Below, in pieces: positions 46,346 to 58,306 of a DNA stretch of 64,000 nt. How positions within the stretch are numbered: the first letter of the stretch is position 1; each line of letters begins with the position of its first letter. The notes beneath the pieces are model-generated. The model ran no database searches. It saw only the letters and a list, made by a program, of their open reading frames with translations, and was not told the origin of the DNA. The stretch is from Girardinichthys multiradiatus (lineage: Eukaryota; Chordata; Actinopteri; Cyprinodontiformes; Goodeidae): positions 50,568,873-50,632,872 of the forward strand of contig NC_061815.1 of the NCBI RefSeq assembly GCF_021462225.1, given 5' to 3'. The translations under genes and the position numbers were made by a program.

Positions 46346-46376
46346 CCATCTCTTCAAAAGGATCATTTCTGTGGCG

Positions 46377-46377
<1 letters not shown>

Positions 46378-46416
<39 letters not shown>
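46378..46416 (+). repeat. poly-G run of 39
   Basis: Uninterrupted G, preceded by TTTCTGTGGCGC and followed by CAAGGTGGGAAAGGGC. The true length may differ, since such runs are error-prone. Confidence 0.9.
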
Positions 46417-46418
<2 letters not shown>

Positions 46419-46429
46419 AGGTGGGAAAG

Positions 46430-46545
46430 GGCATTTTAACTGCTTTTGTGTTTTTATGTGTTATCTCTTTGAATTTGTATATACTCTTAAGTATAAGCAC
46501 GTGCCCATATGTGCTATAAATAAAGTTGCCTTGCCAAAAACAAAG
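46430..46545 (+). mobile_element. LINE 3'-end fragment (L2-type)
   Basis: Ends GCTATAAATAAAGTTGCCTT followed by GCC, the AATAAA-plus-short-tandem end seen in the L2 copies near 48,790 and 52,398. Confidence 0.45.
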
Positions 46546-46599
46546 ACCCGAAAGATCCAATCCAAAACTGACTTCTCTGTTCTGTGTCAATAAGATCCC

Positions 46600-47655
46600 G
46601 ATCCATCCCTTGAGTTTAGAACTATTTTGGTTCCTCAATGAGTCATCGGTCAGAGCCCAGGTGCTTAACAAACAAAACACGCAGACCTAGTTATAAAAGC
46701 AGCTAACGTCCAGAGAAACAATTAGAAAGATCTTCAGAAAGCCTGCATGTGTTGGTCAGGAGTTAGGACCACTTTACCAGATTCCAGAAGGTCTGGATCA
46801 CTGGACGGAAAACAGAAAGAAATGAGGCCTGGATGTGAAAGATGCAGTGAGGGAACAGCAGATGTTTATGTCTCTCCTCAGAGCTGCCTCTGTGTGTGTG
46901 TGTTTCAGTCGGGTGCTTTAACAGGCTGTCTCCAGCAGCCTTCCAGATGTTAGATCCAGCAGCAGCAGGAATCCGCTTCTTCTTGAACCAACAGGAAGGT
47001 TTCCAGTTTGAGCTGAACCCGACACCCGTTTCCCTCCAGCATTAATTAACCGCTGCACATATCGAATGAGAGAAATCAGCTCCTCTGGAACAAACTCCCA
47101 TCCGTCAGATGCAACATTAGTTATTGATTAATGGCAGCCTTTCTGAACCCTATCAGCAGATGCAGGAGCTGCTTGGGGGTCGATGTTCTCTTCACTCTGA
47201 TATCACAGACAGGCAGAGAATTCAGGTTGAAAATGTTCTTTTCTTTCACATCCAGCAAATTGCGTTTTATTCTGCATTTTCCAAAGCAAACAACAGATGA
47301 TCCTTCTCTGAACATCTCAGAGTTCCTCTTAAAAACCCATTTTTTTATCGTTTTTCAAACTTTTTATAGTTATTCAGTTGCTTGGGTGTATTTGGACCTA
47401 AGAGCAAATGGGCTTAGATCGGTTGCTTGTGGATTAGAGAACAAATTAAACATCATATGGAAAACCAAAGTTGAATAATTTACCCAAATAGAAGCTTCCA
47501 ACTATTTCTCAACACCATAAGTCCCACCAATTGGACCCAGATTTGATCCGGTACTTAAATAATATTGGTTCTGATGTTTCTTCTTGTTTTCATGAGAACC
47601 TAGTCCATATGCAGAGATTTCTACTAATGAGATGAATAGACATTAGGTTTGGAGC
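46600..47655. other. unassigned DNA
   Basis: No feature supported; the open frame at 47,131-47,478 has no family match. Confidence 0.4.
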
Positions 47656-47659
47656 ACCA

Positions 47660-48792
47660 TCCATCACTGTATCTACATGCTCCCCCTAACTCAGATTTTA
47701 ATAAACAACAACGTAAGTTATCATAACTATGCAGACGACACACAGCTATACGTTACGATGTCACCAGGTGACCATGAACCCATTCAAGCGCTGGGTAAAT
47801 GCTTAGAAGAAATCAATGCTTGGATGGGCCTAAATTATCTTCAGCTGAATCAAAACAAAACTGAAGAAATAATCTTTGAACCAAAGGAAGAGCGTTTAAA
47901 AGTTAGCACACAGCTTCAGTTAATACAGCTAGAAACCACCAGTCAGGCTGGAAACCTGGGTGTAGTGATGGATTCAGACCTGAACCTTCAGAGGAACATA
48001 AAGACAGTAACAAGGTCGGCCTTCTATCACCTAAAGAACATCTCCAGGATTAAAGGACTAATGTCTCAGCAGGACCTTGAAAAACTAATTCATGGGTTCA
48101 TCTTTAGTAGAATTGATTACTGCAACGGTGTTTTCACAGGTCTGCCTAAAAAGTGGATCAGACAGCTGCAGTTGATCCAGAACGCTGCTGCCCGCGTCCT
48201 CACTAGAACTAAGAATAGTGGAGCACATCGGCCCGGTTCTAAAGTCTCTACACTGGTTCCCTGTAGCTCAGAGAACCGACTTTAAAATACTTCTGTTAGT
48301 CTATAAATCACTGAATGGCTTAGCACCAAAATACATTACAGACTTGTTGTCAGTGGATCAACCACCCAGACCTCTCAGGTCTTCTGGCTCAAATCTACTC
48401 TGCAGAACCAGAACCAGAACCAAACATGGAGAAGCAGCTTTTAGTTGTTATGCTCCACTAATCTGGAATAAACTGCCAGAAAACTGGAAAAGCACCGAAA
48501 CCCTAAGTTGCTTTAAATCAAGATTAAAAACTTATTTGTTTAGAGTGGCCTTTGACTGGGCCATTCAGGCATGATTAGTTGCGTTTTCAGTCCAATTTTC
48601 CTAACATTTTCTTGTCCATCATTCTATTCTCTTTATTTTATTTGACTTTTTTAAATTACCTCTGTTGTTTGATTTTATCATTTGATTTGTTTTTCTGTCT
48701 CTGTATCTGTGTTTATTTGCTTTGTAATTGTATGTACGGCGCTTTGAGTGTCTTGTTGCTGAAAAGGGCTGTATAAATAAACTTACCTTACA
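47660..48792 (+). mobile_element. L2-clade LINE, 5'-truncated
   Basis: Begins just before the RT catalytic box (NYADDTQLYVTMSPGDHEP), then LEEINAWMGLNYLQLNQNKT, SRIDYCNGVFTGLP and QLIQNAAARVL. A frameshift near 48,220 separates these from LHWFPVAQRTDFKILLLVYK and WNKLPENWKSTETLSCFKSR. 3' UTR ends GGCTGTATAAATAAACTTAC with a short tail. Otherwise well preserved. Confidence 0.85.
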
Positions 48793-49011
48793 TGCTCAGG
48801 AGGAGTGAATGCTGCAAGTCACTGACTGGATGCAATCTGCTGGGTTTCCTTAGATAGAAAAACTTTTTATCCAATTTGAATAAATAACTGAATCTGACTG
48901 AACTGTTCAATGATTACGATTAATTAGAATGTATGAACCTGACTGTTGGGAAGAACCTTGAGACGACATGTGTTGTGAATTGGCGCTATAGAAATAAACT
49001 GAATTGAATTA
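48793..49011 (+). mobile_element. L2 3'-end fragment, same family as 19,795-23,390
   Basis: Matches the 3' UTR of the minus-strand L2 (GCTGGGTTTCCTTAGATAGA, TTATCCAATTTGAATAAATA) and ends with TTGGCGCTATAGAAATAAAC and TGAATTGAATT. It starts exactly at the tail of the previous L2 and is the product of a separate insertion. Confidence 0.8.
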
Positions 49012-49014
49012 ATG

Positions 49015-49290
49015 GTAGTAGGAGTTCGTCCTGTAACCGGTGGGTTGCTGGTTCAAACCCCTGCTCTGTTTGCCTGAGTCATGTCCTTGGGCAAGACACT
49101 TCACCTGCCTTGCTTGATGATGGTGGTCAGAGGGTCGGGTGGCGCCGATTGTATGGCAGCCTCACTTCAATTCTTTTTGGCTAAATTGTAGCTCACCACT
49201 GTCAGTGGATGACTGATTGTAGTGTAAAGCGCTTCGGGGTCTTTGGGGACTTCATAAAGCGCTATACACGTGCAGGCCATTTGCCATTTG
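49015..49290 (+). mobile_element. tRNA-related SINE
   Basis: Head with an A-box-like TAGTAGGAGTTCGTCC and a B-box GGTTCAAACCCC, then a body containing CAAGACACTTCACCTGCCTT, GGCAGCCTCACTT and AAAGCGCTTCGGGGTCTTTG. Same family as the minus copy at 19,428. Confidence 0.75.
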
Positions 49291-49509
49291 TTTCTGTTGT
49301 GTTTTTAGAAACAACTAAAACTTACCAAAGAAAATCTGCAGTACATAAATAAAAATAAATAGAAAAACAAAGTGAACTAAAATAAAACCTAAGTCAAAGT
49401 GTACATCTGCAGTGATTTTAAAGGCAGCAGGTGTACAAAGAGTCATATTTATCAACAGAATTTGTATAGCTATATCTATTTTAACTTTGCATTGTTCACT
49501 GTATAATCT

Positions 49510-51292
49510 TTTTTACTTTTGCTTTTAGTGAGACACATTTTCAATCTGTCCAGGGATCACGGATCCACATTCTCATTAAACACATTCTTCAATAGGTTCA
49601 GTTCAGAAACAAGCTCAGCATCCTCCTCTCCTGTTCGCAGCCAAACAGACATCTCACCTTCCTTTGACCCACAAGACCCACAGCTGTCCAGTAACACCTC
49701 ACATTTGTTATCTTCCACCTCAGCCCTAGAACCTTCTGCTTCTACATGTTTGCCTTCAACCATATCAGAAGATGCTGATGCTTCCTTTGCTTCCTCCTTC
49801 CACCTGTGTGTCTCAAGAAGTCAAGTGAAGATGCAACTGGAGAGACTGAACCGGAATAAGATAGGAATAAGGCTGCAGGTCCAGATCATGTCAGCCCTAG
49901 AGTCCTGAAGGCCTGTGCAGAGCAGCTCTGTGGGATTCTGCAGCACCTCTTCAATCTTAGCCTGGCCCAGAAGAAGGTTCCGGTGTTGTGGAAGACCTCC
50001 TGTCTTGTTCCGGTACCAAAGAAAACTCACCCATCAGTCCTCAATGACTATAGATCTGTTGCCCTGACATCTCACATCATGAAGGTCCTAGAGAGACTCC
50101 TGTTGGTCCACCTGAGTAAGCAAACAGTAAACCATCAGGACCTCCATCAGTTAGCTTATCGCTGTGGAGTTGGAGTTGAAGATGCCATCATACACCTGCT
50201 TCAACAAACCCACTGTCATCTGGACAAAGCCAGCAGCACTGTGAGGATCATGTTCTTTGATTTCTCCAGAACATTTAATACAATCCAACCTGATTTGCTT
50301 TGTCAGAAACTCCAGAAGACTCAGGTGGAGGCCTCAACAATCTCCTGGATCAAAGACTACCTGACAAACAGACCACAGTTTGTGAGACTGAAGGGCTGTG
50401 AGTCTAACCAGGTAGTCAGCAGCACAGGAGCACCACAGGGAGCGGTACTCTCACCATTCCTTTTCACTCTGAACACCTCAGACTTCCAGGACCAGACTCC
50501 TGTCATCTGCAGAAATACTCAGATGATTCTGGAGTTGTTGGTGGATCAGAGATGGACAAGAAGCTGAGTACAGGATGGTGGTGGATCGCTTTGTGGCATG
50601 GTGTGGAAACAATCATCTCATTTTGAACATGACTAAAACAAAGGAGATGATTGTAGATTTTAAGAGAAACAGCAATAAGTCAAAAACTATTTCTATCATG
50701 GGAGAAGAAGTGGAGGTGGTGGAGGAGTATAAATACCTCGGTGTTCACCTGGACAACAGACTAGAGTGGAGATGCAACTGTGAAGCCATCTACAAGAAGG
50801 GACAGAGCAGACTGTACTTCTTGAGGAAGCTTAGGTCCTTTGGTGTTTGCAGCAAGATGCTGCATATCTTCTATAAGTCTGTTGTGGAAAGTGTGATCTC
50901 TTCTACCATCATCTGCTGGGGAAGCAGCATCAGAACCAGGGACTTAAAAAGCTCAACAAGCTGATAAAAAAGGCTGGTTCTGTTCTGGGGACTCCTCTGG
51001 AACCTCTGGAGATCATTGTGGAAAGAAACATTCTTTATAAAATGAAGAACATTATGGAGAACTCTGAGCATCCTCTTCATGAGACTGTCCTACAACAACA
51101 GAGTGTCTTCAGTCAGAGGCTTCTTCAGATCTGCTGTAAGACAGAGCACTACAGGAGATCCTTCCTGCCCACAACCATCAGCATCTACAACGACTCTTTG
51201 AAGAAACCTTCATAATATGAGCTACAACAACATTTAATTTCCCTTTGGGATTAATAAAGTATTTTTGAATTGAATTGAATTGAATTGAATTA
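49510..51292 (+). mobile_element. Rex1-like LINE (CR1 group), 5'-truncated
   Basis: In order: linker (SRSQVKMQLERLNRNK), a frameshift near 49,860, RT entry KTSCLVPVPKK and YRSVALTSHIMKVLERLLL, palm FFDFSRTFNTIQP, and GAPQGAVLSPFLFTL. The catalytic YADD is lost: the frame reads CRNTQMILE where YTDD/YADD is expected. The C-terminus has MVVDRFVAWCGNNHLILNMT and VVEEYKYLGVHLDNRLEW. It ends TTGGGATTAATAAAGTATTT with a TTGAA repeat tail at 51,268-51,290. Inactive. Confidence 0.85.
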
Positions 51293-52019
51293 GCTTTTAA
51301 GATATCAGACGGTTATTTCTGATTTGAGCATGTCATCGAACATTATTCAACTGATACATAAATTCAGAATCAGCTTTATTGCCAAACAAGCAATTTGACT
51401 CCAGTACACTTTGTTCTCAGTGAAGATTTTTATTTTATTTGTGAATATAAATGGAAATAAAAGGTCTATATTGACCCTTTTGTTAAGTGTCTATTGTGGA
51501 AAAATATATCGAGATATATATTCCTATCGATTAATCGCCCAGCTCTAACAACTCATTCAAAAGAAAAGCAGTCAACTAGGGCAAATAAATCTATATCTGT
51601 TACAACAACACTAAAAGTAAATTGAAATAAACAGACAAAGATTCTGGATCATATGTTTGACACAAAGATAGAAATCAGTGGGAAAGCTTTGAGGCTTTAA
51701 TTGAATGATCAAATGAATCCTGATGAGGAAATTAAGTTGTGTTACAGAATGGATGCATCTAAAAGTTGCAGGACAGGAGCTCTCCAGGACTGGAATTCGA
51801 TACCCTTGAATTAATTACAGTTTGAGATTTATAGCTGACTCTAGATCAGCATCATGAAAATCCCAAAAGATCAGAGGGGCAGTCATCACATCCACATCAA
51901 CTCAAGGACCAAAGTTGTCTCCAACTAGAACTGATTTTGACAAAATTTCCCAATTTCACCAAATAAACTACAGAATCTTAGAAGAAATCGTACAGCAACT
52001 AAGCTCTTCTTCCTGCTGT
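51293..52019. other. mostly unassigned; contains a fragment of a dispersed repeat
   Basis: AATATATCGAGATATATATT, then TCGATTAATCGCCCAGCTCT at 51,492-51,546 is the reverse complement of a common fish repeat beginning CTGGGCGATTAATCGA. The rest shows nothing. Confidence 0.45.
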
Positions 52020-52398
52020 CTCCATCTTTTACCCACACTGGCTCCCTGTAGCTCAGAGAACAGACTTTAAAATACTTCTGAAACCCTAAGTTGCTTCAAA
52101 TCAAATTAAAAACGTATTTGTTTAGAGCGGCCTTTGACTATGCCATCAAAACATTATTAGTTAAGTTTTCGGTCGAACTTTGCTTTTATTTTCTTACCAT
52201 TTTTTTTATCTGTTTTTAAATGATCATTTTAATTATTATTTTTATTCTCTTTAATGATTTGTGTTTGTTAATTATGTAATTACCTTTCTGCCACTGTATT
52301 GTAACTTTGCTATTATATCTCTTTTTCTTTTTTTCATGTACAGCTCTTTGAATTGTCTTGCTACTGAAATGTGCTTTATAAATAATCGTGCCTTGCCT
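52020..52398 (+). mobile_element. L2-clade LINE 3' fragment with internal deletion
   Basis: CACACTGGCTCCCTGTAGCT, then CAGACTTTAAAATACTTCTG joined directly to AAACCCTAAGTTGCTTCAAA; about 220 bp present in the copy at 48,250-48,510 is missing. Ends GCTTTATAAATAATCGTGCC with a CCTTG repeat. Confidence 0.75.
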
Positions 52399-53201
52399 TG
52401 TAGCTAAGGTGGTGCTGTTCTGATCCAAATGTTTTAATTGTCTGTAGGTAAAGTGAATAGTCAGATAATTAACCAAAATTAAAGCAGCTTGTTGGACTCA
52501 GTTTTCTATAGAAATGATTATTTCTACCTCCACACTTTTATTCAGGCCTTCCATCGTTGGTTTTATGTTTAAAAATCAGATTCTCTTTAAAACATGTTGG
52601 CTCTGATTATTCAACTGTTGCCGACATTGAATCTATTTCTACCCGGGTATCACATTTAGACAAATATTACATTATTCTAGTAGTACAACTGTAGGAGTGG
52701 TAGCTGTATGTAAATAATTAGATCATGTTGGTTTTAAGTTTGTATTTTAATGCTGTAAAAGTGCTCTAGTTATGATCTACATTCTTCCTCGGACAGAACC
52801 TGACACGAATCCAAACCATCTGAAAACATTTCTGAATTATTATCAGATTTTTCCTTGCCTCTCCAGCCTCCACTTGGACTCGGAACCAAAAAACTGGACT
52901 TGGTCTGAAACCCACAGACTTTATTTGGGTCAAACAGCATGTTCAGTAGCTCCGGAATCAGTGGCTCTGAGCATTTTCCCTCTAACAGGATTAGTTCGGA
53001 TTCTTTCAGTCTTCCTGCCCTGGGAATAAAACACCGAGATCCCAGAAGACCTGCTGGTATCCTTGTGGACCCTTCCTGAAAATCCAGGCTGACTGATCAC
53101 AGAAACGTCCCAGGAGTCCCATTCCAGAAGTTCATCAGTCCAGACGGGACACACTGCGTCTCCATCGCTCCAAATGTTCAAAAGGACCGTTTCTATGGCG
53201 C
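52399..53201. other. unassigned DNA
   Basis: No feature supported. Confidence 0.4.
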
Positions 53202-53223
53202 GGGGGGGGGGGGGGGGGGGGGG
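53202..53223 (+). repeat. poly-G run of 22
   Basis: Uninterrupted G preceded by GGACCGTTTCTATGGCGC and followed by TGGGTTAAGGGGGAAAGGGC. The flanks match those of the G run at 46,378. Confidence 0.9.
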
Positions 53224-55330
53224 TGGGTTAAGGGGGAAAGGGCACTTTTGTTACCGTGGGAACAGACGCTTGACAGACAGAATGACCAACTGTTGACATG
53301 GTAACTAGATTCTTGTCTCTGTAAACCAATCGGCTTCCTCCCCGGGGAGAGCATGTGACTTCACTGGGAAGGTCGCAGGTTTGATTCCCACAGAGCTTAG
53401 AGGAAGCACTTCAGAGACGATTCAGAGCTGTTTTCCAGGAGGAGGAGCTCCAACATCACTTTAAGGACCTGAATGGTCCCTGAAGTCCAGACAGGAGCTG
53501 TCCTTGGGACATTATACCAGCAGATTTACACAAAATTAAAGTTTTTAAAACCTTCTATCTGTCCTCACCAGGTACAGTTGAGAAGCTTTAGATCCTCTTC
53601 TGGAGAATCCAAGAGTGAGAACATCTGGGCCTTTCTAGAGGGAATCATATTGAGCCTGCATTTACACCGCAGCTCTCAGGTTAATGTTTGTAACTTGTGA
53701 TTTTGTTTGTTTCAGAAGATTCTGTAAGGGTCCAAATATTAATGATTTTTTTTAAAGTTCTGGAAGTCCATAAAAACAAGAACCTATCCAGGTGTTCTTC
53801 AGAAGATTCTGATATATTTTAAAATATGTTTTAAGATGTTCTTTCCGTGTTCAGGAAATCCAGGAGTTTCCTAAAGATTTTAGTTTTATCTGTTCATCTT
53901 TTAGGAGCTCGAACCTCACCTGGGATCTTTAAGAAGGTCCCAGTTCGGGTTTTACAGGAATCTGGATCCTAAACGATGAAGAACCCACAGGGAACCTTTA
54001 GAATATTCTCTATGGATATTTTTAGAGGGTTTAAAAATTTTAACACCCTTTGGTATTCAACATGATGCTCACATTTGAGGTCTTAACAGAAGGAGAGATT
54101 CTGAAGTTCTTTGGTTCACGTTCATCAGGTTTGTCTGAAAAACTTTGTGTTGATTGATAAAATAAAACAAATATTCAGAAAAAAATATAATAATAATAAT
54201 AATAATGATAATAGCAGCTTGGGAGGAGTCCAAGCTGCACTGGGAAGAAGCTTAACAATGTGCTGAGAAGGTGGACAGATACCGGGACCAGATGGGCCTT
54301 AAAGATGACCCAGGAACATCAACTGGACCACATGCAGGGAAAAAAGTCGAGGTTGTGTGGAAACTCTCAGCATTGTCATAATAACACATGAAAATAATCT
54401 CTGATAAGGTCCGGTGGTTTATTCAATAATTCAATCCAACATGAGAACCTTCAAGGTCTTCACCATAATTGTCTCCAAGTTTCTGTAGATTAATGTGATG
54501 ATCCATGAAAATTAAAATCTCTCCCTGTTTAACGATTGAGGTAAAATGTCTCAAATATGCGAAAACATCAGCAGTCTGGTGGAGAGGATCAGTTCTGGAA
54601 GAGCAGCAGGAGAAATCCCTGAAATCTGATCCTGGAACAGGGAGAACCAGAGTAAAATAAAGAAGTGAAAGTTCATCTTGGAGCCCTGAAACCTGATCAT
54701 CACCTCTGGACACAGCAAGGATAAGGCGCTGCGGTTAATTGGTTGGTTTCTCAGCCTCCCTCCAGATGTGGCCCCTCGCTCTCTAAAAGGCCCCTTTGTG
54801 TCAAAGGCTCCTCCAGTCTTTTTCCACAGACATTCCCATTCAGGAGCTGCTACCTGACTCCGTGCACCTCCACCTCCCAGACGGAGGGAGACGGAGGGAG
54901 ACGCCGTCTTGGCCAACGTGTCCCGAGTCCATCCTCAGTCAGAGTGATGGAGACCCAATGTTCGCCTTCCTTCCTCGGTTTACCAGCTCAGACTGAGAAT
55001 CCAGTTTAACAGCATCACTACCTCTGAGTGACCCTCAGATTCTGAAGATTCCAGAACTAGGTCCTTCCCTCTGACCCCCATCACCATCACATGGTCTTCC
55101 AGCAGCCAATCTAAACCACAGTCCTTGACCCAGAGTTCTGGAACCAGGGTTCTGAAACCAATGTCCCCAGACCAAGGTCCTTCATATAAAGTCCTAGTAC
55201 CATAGTTGTGATATGAAACCCTTGATATATTAGAAGGAACCTGGAGGTCCTGTTTCAGATCATCCTTTCAAACCGTGATGTAGACATCATGTTCCTAGTC
55301 CTCAAACTGGACCTGACTCTGATCCACCTT
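53224..55330. other. unassigned DNA
   Basis: A short (AAT)n at 54,187-54,207 and a duplicated GACGGAGGGA at 54,881-54,902. Open frames here have no family match. Confidence 0.4.
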
Positions 55331-55384
55331 GGTAGGTGGTCACTATGAGCTATAGGGGCAGGACGGAGAAGCAGGCTGAGTGTG

Positions 55385-55440
55385 GCCTTAGATGGACCAT
55401 CTCAGCTGGTTCTTTTTGATGTGGAGGAGCAGCAGCTCCA
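55385..55440 (-). mobile_element. tiny RTE-like LINE fragment
   Basis: The reverse complement gives LLLHIKKNQLRW, matching [12 protein letters not shown] in copies A-C. About 55 bp, very old. Confidence 0.5.
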
Positions 55441-57762
55441 GGTGGGAGGGATCCATTATCACTCAAACCGAGTCTGGTACCTTATTTATTGGTTCTGGTT
55501 TGGTTCAATCTTTGCAGTGCAACTGGTTTTGAATGTTAGTGTCGTTTTTGTTGGCTGCACGAAGGAGCAGTTGTTCAGTGGAGGTGCTGCTGCTTTACAG
55601 GACCAAACTATTTTTTTGTCAGCCCAGAGAATCAGTTTTAAACTGGATCTTTAGCCTCTTTGTTATCAGAGCCAGCCACAAAAACACAAAATGTTCCCAT
55701 TTTTTTGTCAAATTCACAAAAAAATCCCAGTTTGAAGGGTTTTACAGACCGAAAACAAGCAGGACCCAAAGGGAGGAATGCAGAGAAGATCAGCTGAAGG
55801 TTGATGCAACTCTCATGTCCTGTTCCAGGTCAGCTACTGTTTATCTCCAGGAGAGACCTGAACCTTCTGTTGTCCTCCACCTGTTCAGTTTCCTCAGATT
55901 TTGGGTCAAACTGCACATGTTGCAGAATAACACCACGTTTTGCACACATCAGTGTGAATAAAACATCCAGGAACAGCATCAGTTTGCAGTCTGTTGTACC
56001 GAGCCTCTCACTGCTGAAGGTGGATGTTTGTGCAGCTCTGCAGGACGCTGTAGCTGAGCTTCGTGCCAATAAAACTATGTGAAGCGAACGGAGCTGACGG
56101 AGAGATTTAAACAGCTAATCCAATGAAAGTGAATCACACTCACGTACGAGCTGCCTTCTCCCCCGGCGCTCACATCACTCATTTACAGTAAACGAGTGCT
56201 CAGGGCTCCACGTGCACGCTTCCAAACGCACGCAGGCTTTTAGAGGGAGACAGATGGCTCTCTGTGTGAGGAAGCTGATCTGATTCATAGCAGAGCCTCA
56301 TTGTCACCTCCTCCTCCTCACCCTCCTCTTCATCATCTCTGTTCTGTTTACACAGATCCTCTCCTTCACCAAGACTGTGGATCTTCTAATCTGCACTCAT
56401 GTTAAAGTGCTCCACAGTTCTTCAGCTGATATTTTCCACCGGCAGAAGCTCCACCTAAACGTCTCAGACAGGAACAGCCAACCAGAAGATCTGTTGGGCA
56501 TCAGAGATGCTTTAAAGTGCATCCAGAACCTGACCGCTGGAGTGATGTCTGCATGGAGCAAGCTGGAGGTGAAAACTGACGCTATGATGCAACATCATCA
56601 GCCAGATAGATGAAAGCAGGATCTCTAAAAATATTCTGTGAGCATTTACTCTGAAGACGTTCTGCTTTTAACAGGTTTTATCCTAAAATGTGGTCCCAAG
56701 CCGATGGACAAACTCTGCAGGAACTCAGGTCCATATTTCTGCAACAGCACGAAGTTCCTCTGGATCAAATCTCAGCAGGAGCTTAGACTTAGCTGCCTGT
56801 GCTAAGCTAACAGTCAGTTTTCAGCATAATGGAGGTGGATCTGAGTTACCATGGTAACGTGGTCTGAATGGTCTGTGAGAAGCTCCACCAGTTCCTGAAG
56901 GTCCCAGGCTCCTGATGTTTACTAAACTCATCGACAGACAGACGGCGTCTCCACAAACATCTTCTACCTCAGCTTCATACCGGACATCTGATTCTCAGCA
57001 GCAGGAAATTAACATTCAGCTCAGATAATGGAATAAAATAGAGATCAAATGGTAAAATAAATGAACCTGAATGAAATTCTCAGTTATGGCGTCAGGCCTT
57101 TGATGCAGGGGAATCTGATGGTTTATGTTATTGATTTAAATAACTTTTTAGTAAGGGAACCAATCTGTGAGTATTGGAGCACACGTTTCTTCTTCTTGTG
57201 GTTCCATTAGAACCTTCAGCTCAATGTCCATCTAGTCCCATGCAGCTCCATCCAAGAACAGTTCTGGTTTATCAGAAATACATTCTGCACTTTTCTATGA
57301 CATTTGATTGAAAAGCTGAAATTTCCTCACAGACAGTAAGAGAAAGCAGAAGTAAACCCAGTCCTGTCTGGACCTCCATATCTCAGTCATCCTTTCCAGC
57401 AGAACCATCATTCAACGTTTAAATGGGTCACAGAAAGCTGGATCTTACCTGACCCAGTTATTGTTTCAATCCTTTTTCCAGTTTTCTACAATCACATTTT
57501 GAAGATTTTTCCAGATTTTCCCCCAGAATGTTCAGCTTAGAGTGTGATGATGGTTCTGACCCATTGAAATATTCTGACTCTTGTCTCCTTCGAGCCAGAG
57601 TGTCTCCCACTGCTATAGGACAGTTTTCTGACCAATCAGAGCCCAGAGTGCAGAGAGACACGCCCACTCTCTCATTCACTCCCAGTAGATTTCAGCTCTG
57701 AATGGTTCTGTAGAGACAGGACCTGAAGGTTCTGTTTAACCCATTAGATCTCTGCAGACGTA
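55441..57762. other. unassigned DNA
   Basis: No exon or repeat recognised. CpG density rises slightly near 56,080-56,240, but no transcription start could be supported. Confidence 0.4.
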
Positions 57763-58306
57763 TGTTGACACCTAAAAGTTCTAATGTTAACAGGTGAAAC
57801 ATTGTTTGATACAACCCATAGTTTTCACACAGTGACTGTTTGTCTGTGTCTGATAAAAGAGTGATGCTGTGGGCTCCCAGGTTGTGTAATTCATGGTCAT
57901 TTTAGTTCAGTTAGTAATTAGTGATTAAACATATTTATGATTTGATGGCATTTAAATATATTATGTTCTGCATAATTATAATCTGATTAGTGTTTGCAAT
58001 GTTATTTGCACAGTCAGTATTTCATTTGCTTTATGTTGAAAGGCTGAGTAAAAACAAGTGCTTGTAGCTTTAAAAAGGTTCGTTGGGGAGGATGGGCAGC
58101 TGGAGAACAGAGAAGAGCTCATGGTTTTCTGATTGTTCTGCATTGATGCTGTGGATATGTTAGTATTTTTGTGACCGTGTTGGGCTGAGAACGGAAACAG
58201 TGGAGTATTTTTGTTTTTTGTTCAATAAAACTAAGAAGACTAACTTTGCGTGGACACATTTTTATAAAACGCGTGTCAGCCATACGCTCCAGTGGACGGT
58301 TTTACA
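57763..58306 (+). mobile_element. possible solo LTR (weak)
   Basis: Starts TGTTGACACC, ends GGTTTTACA, with a TTCAATAAAAC polyadenylation-like signal about 85 bp before the end. No target duplication could be matched, so this is only a candidate. Confidence 0.2.

Noticed and set aside
53340..53400. tRNA-like B-box (GCAGGTTTGATTCCC) as a tRNA gene; similarly 61,982
   Set aside because: No paired acceptor stem or A-box at the right distance; at most a SINE scrap.
56080..56240. Possible first non-coding exon (GTACGTGAGTG on the minus strand) in a CpG-richer patch
   Set aside because: Only a donor-like site is visible, without a start codon, promoter or link to exon 2. Not supportable.
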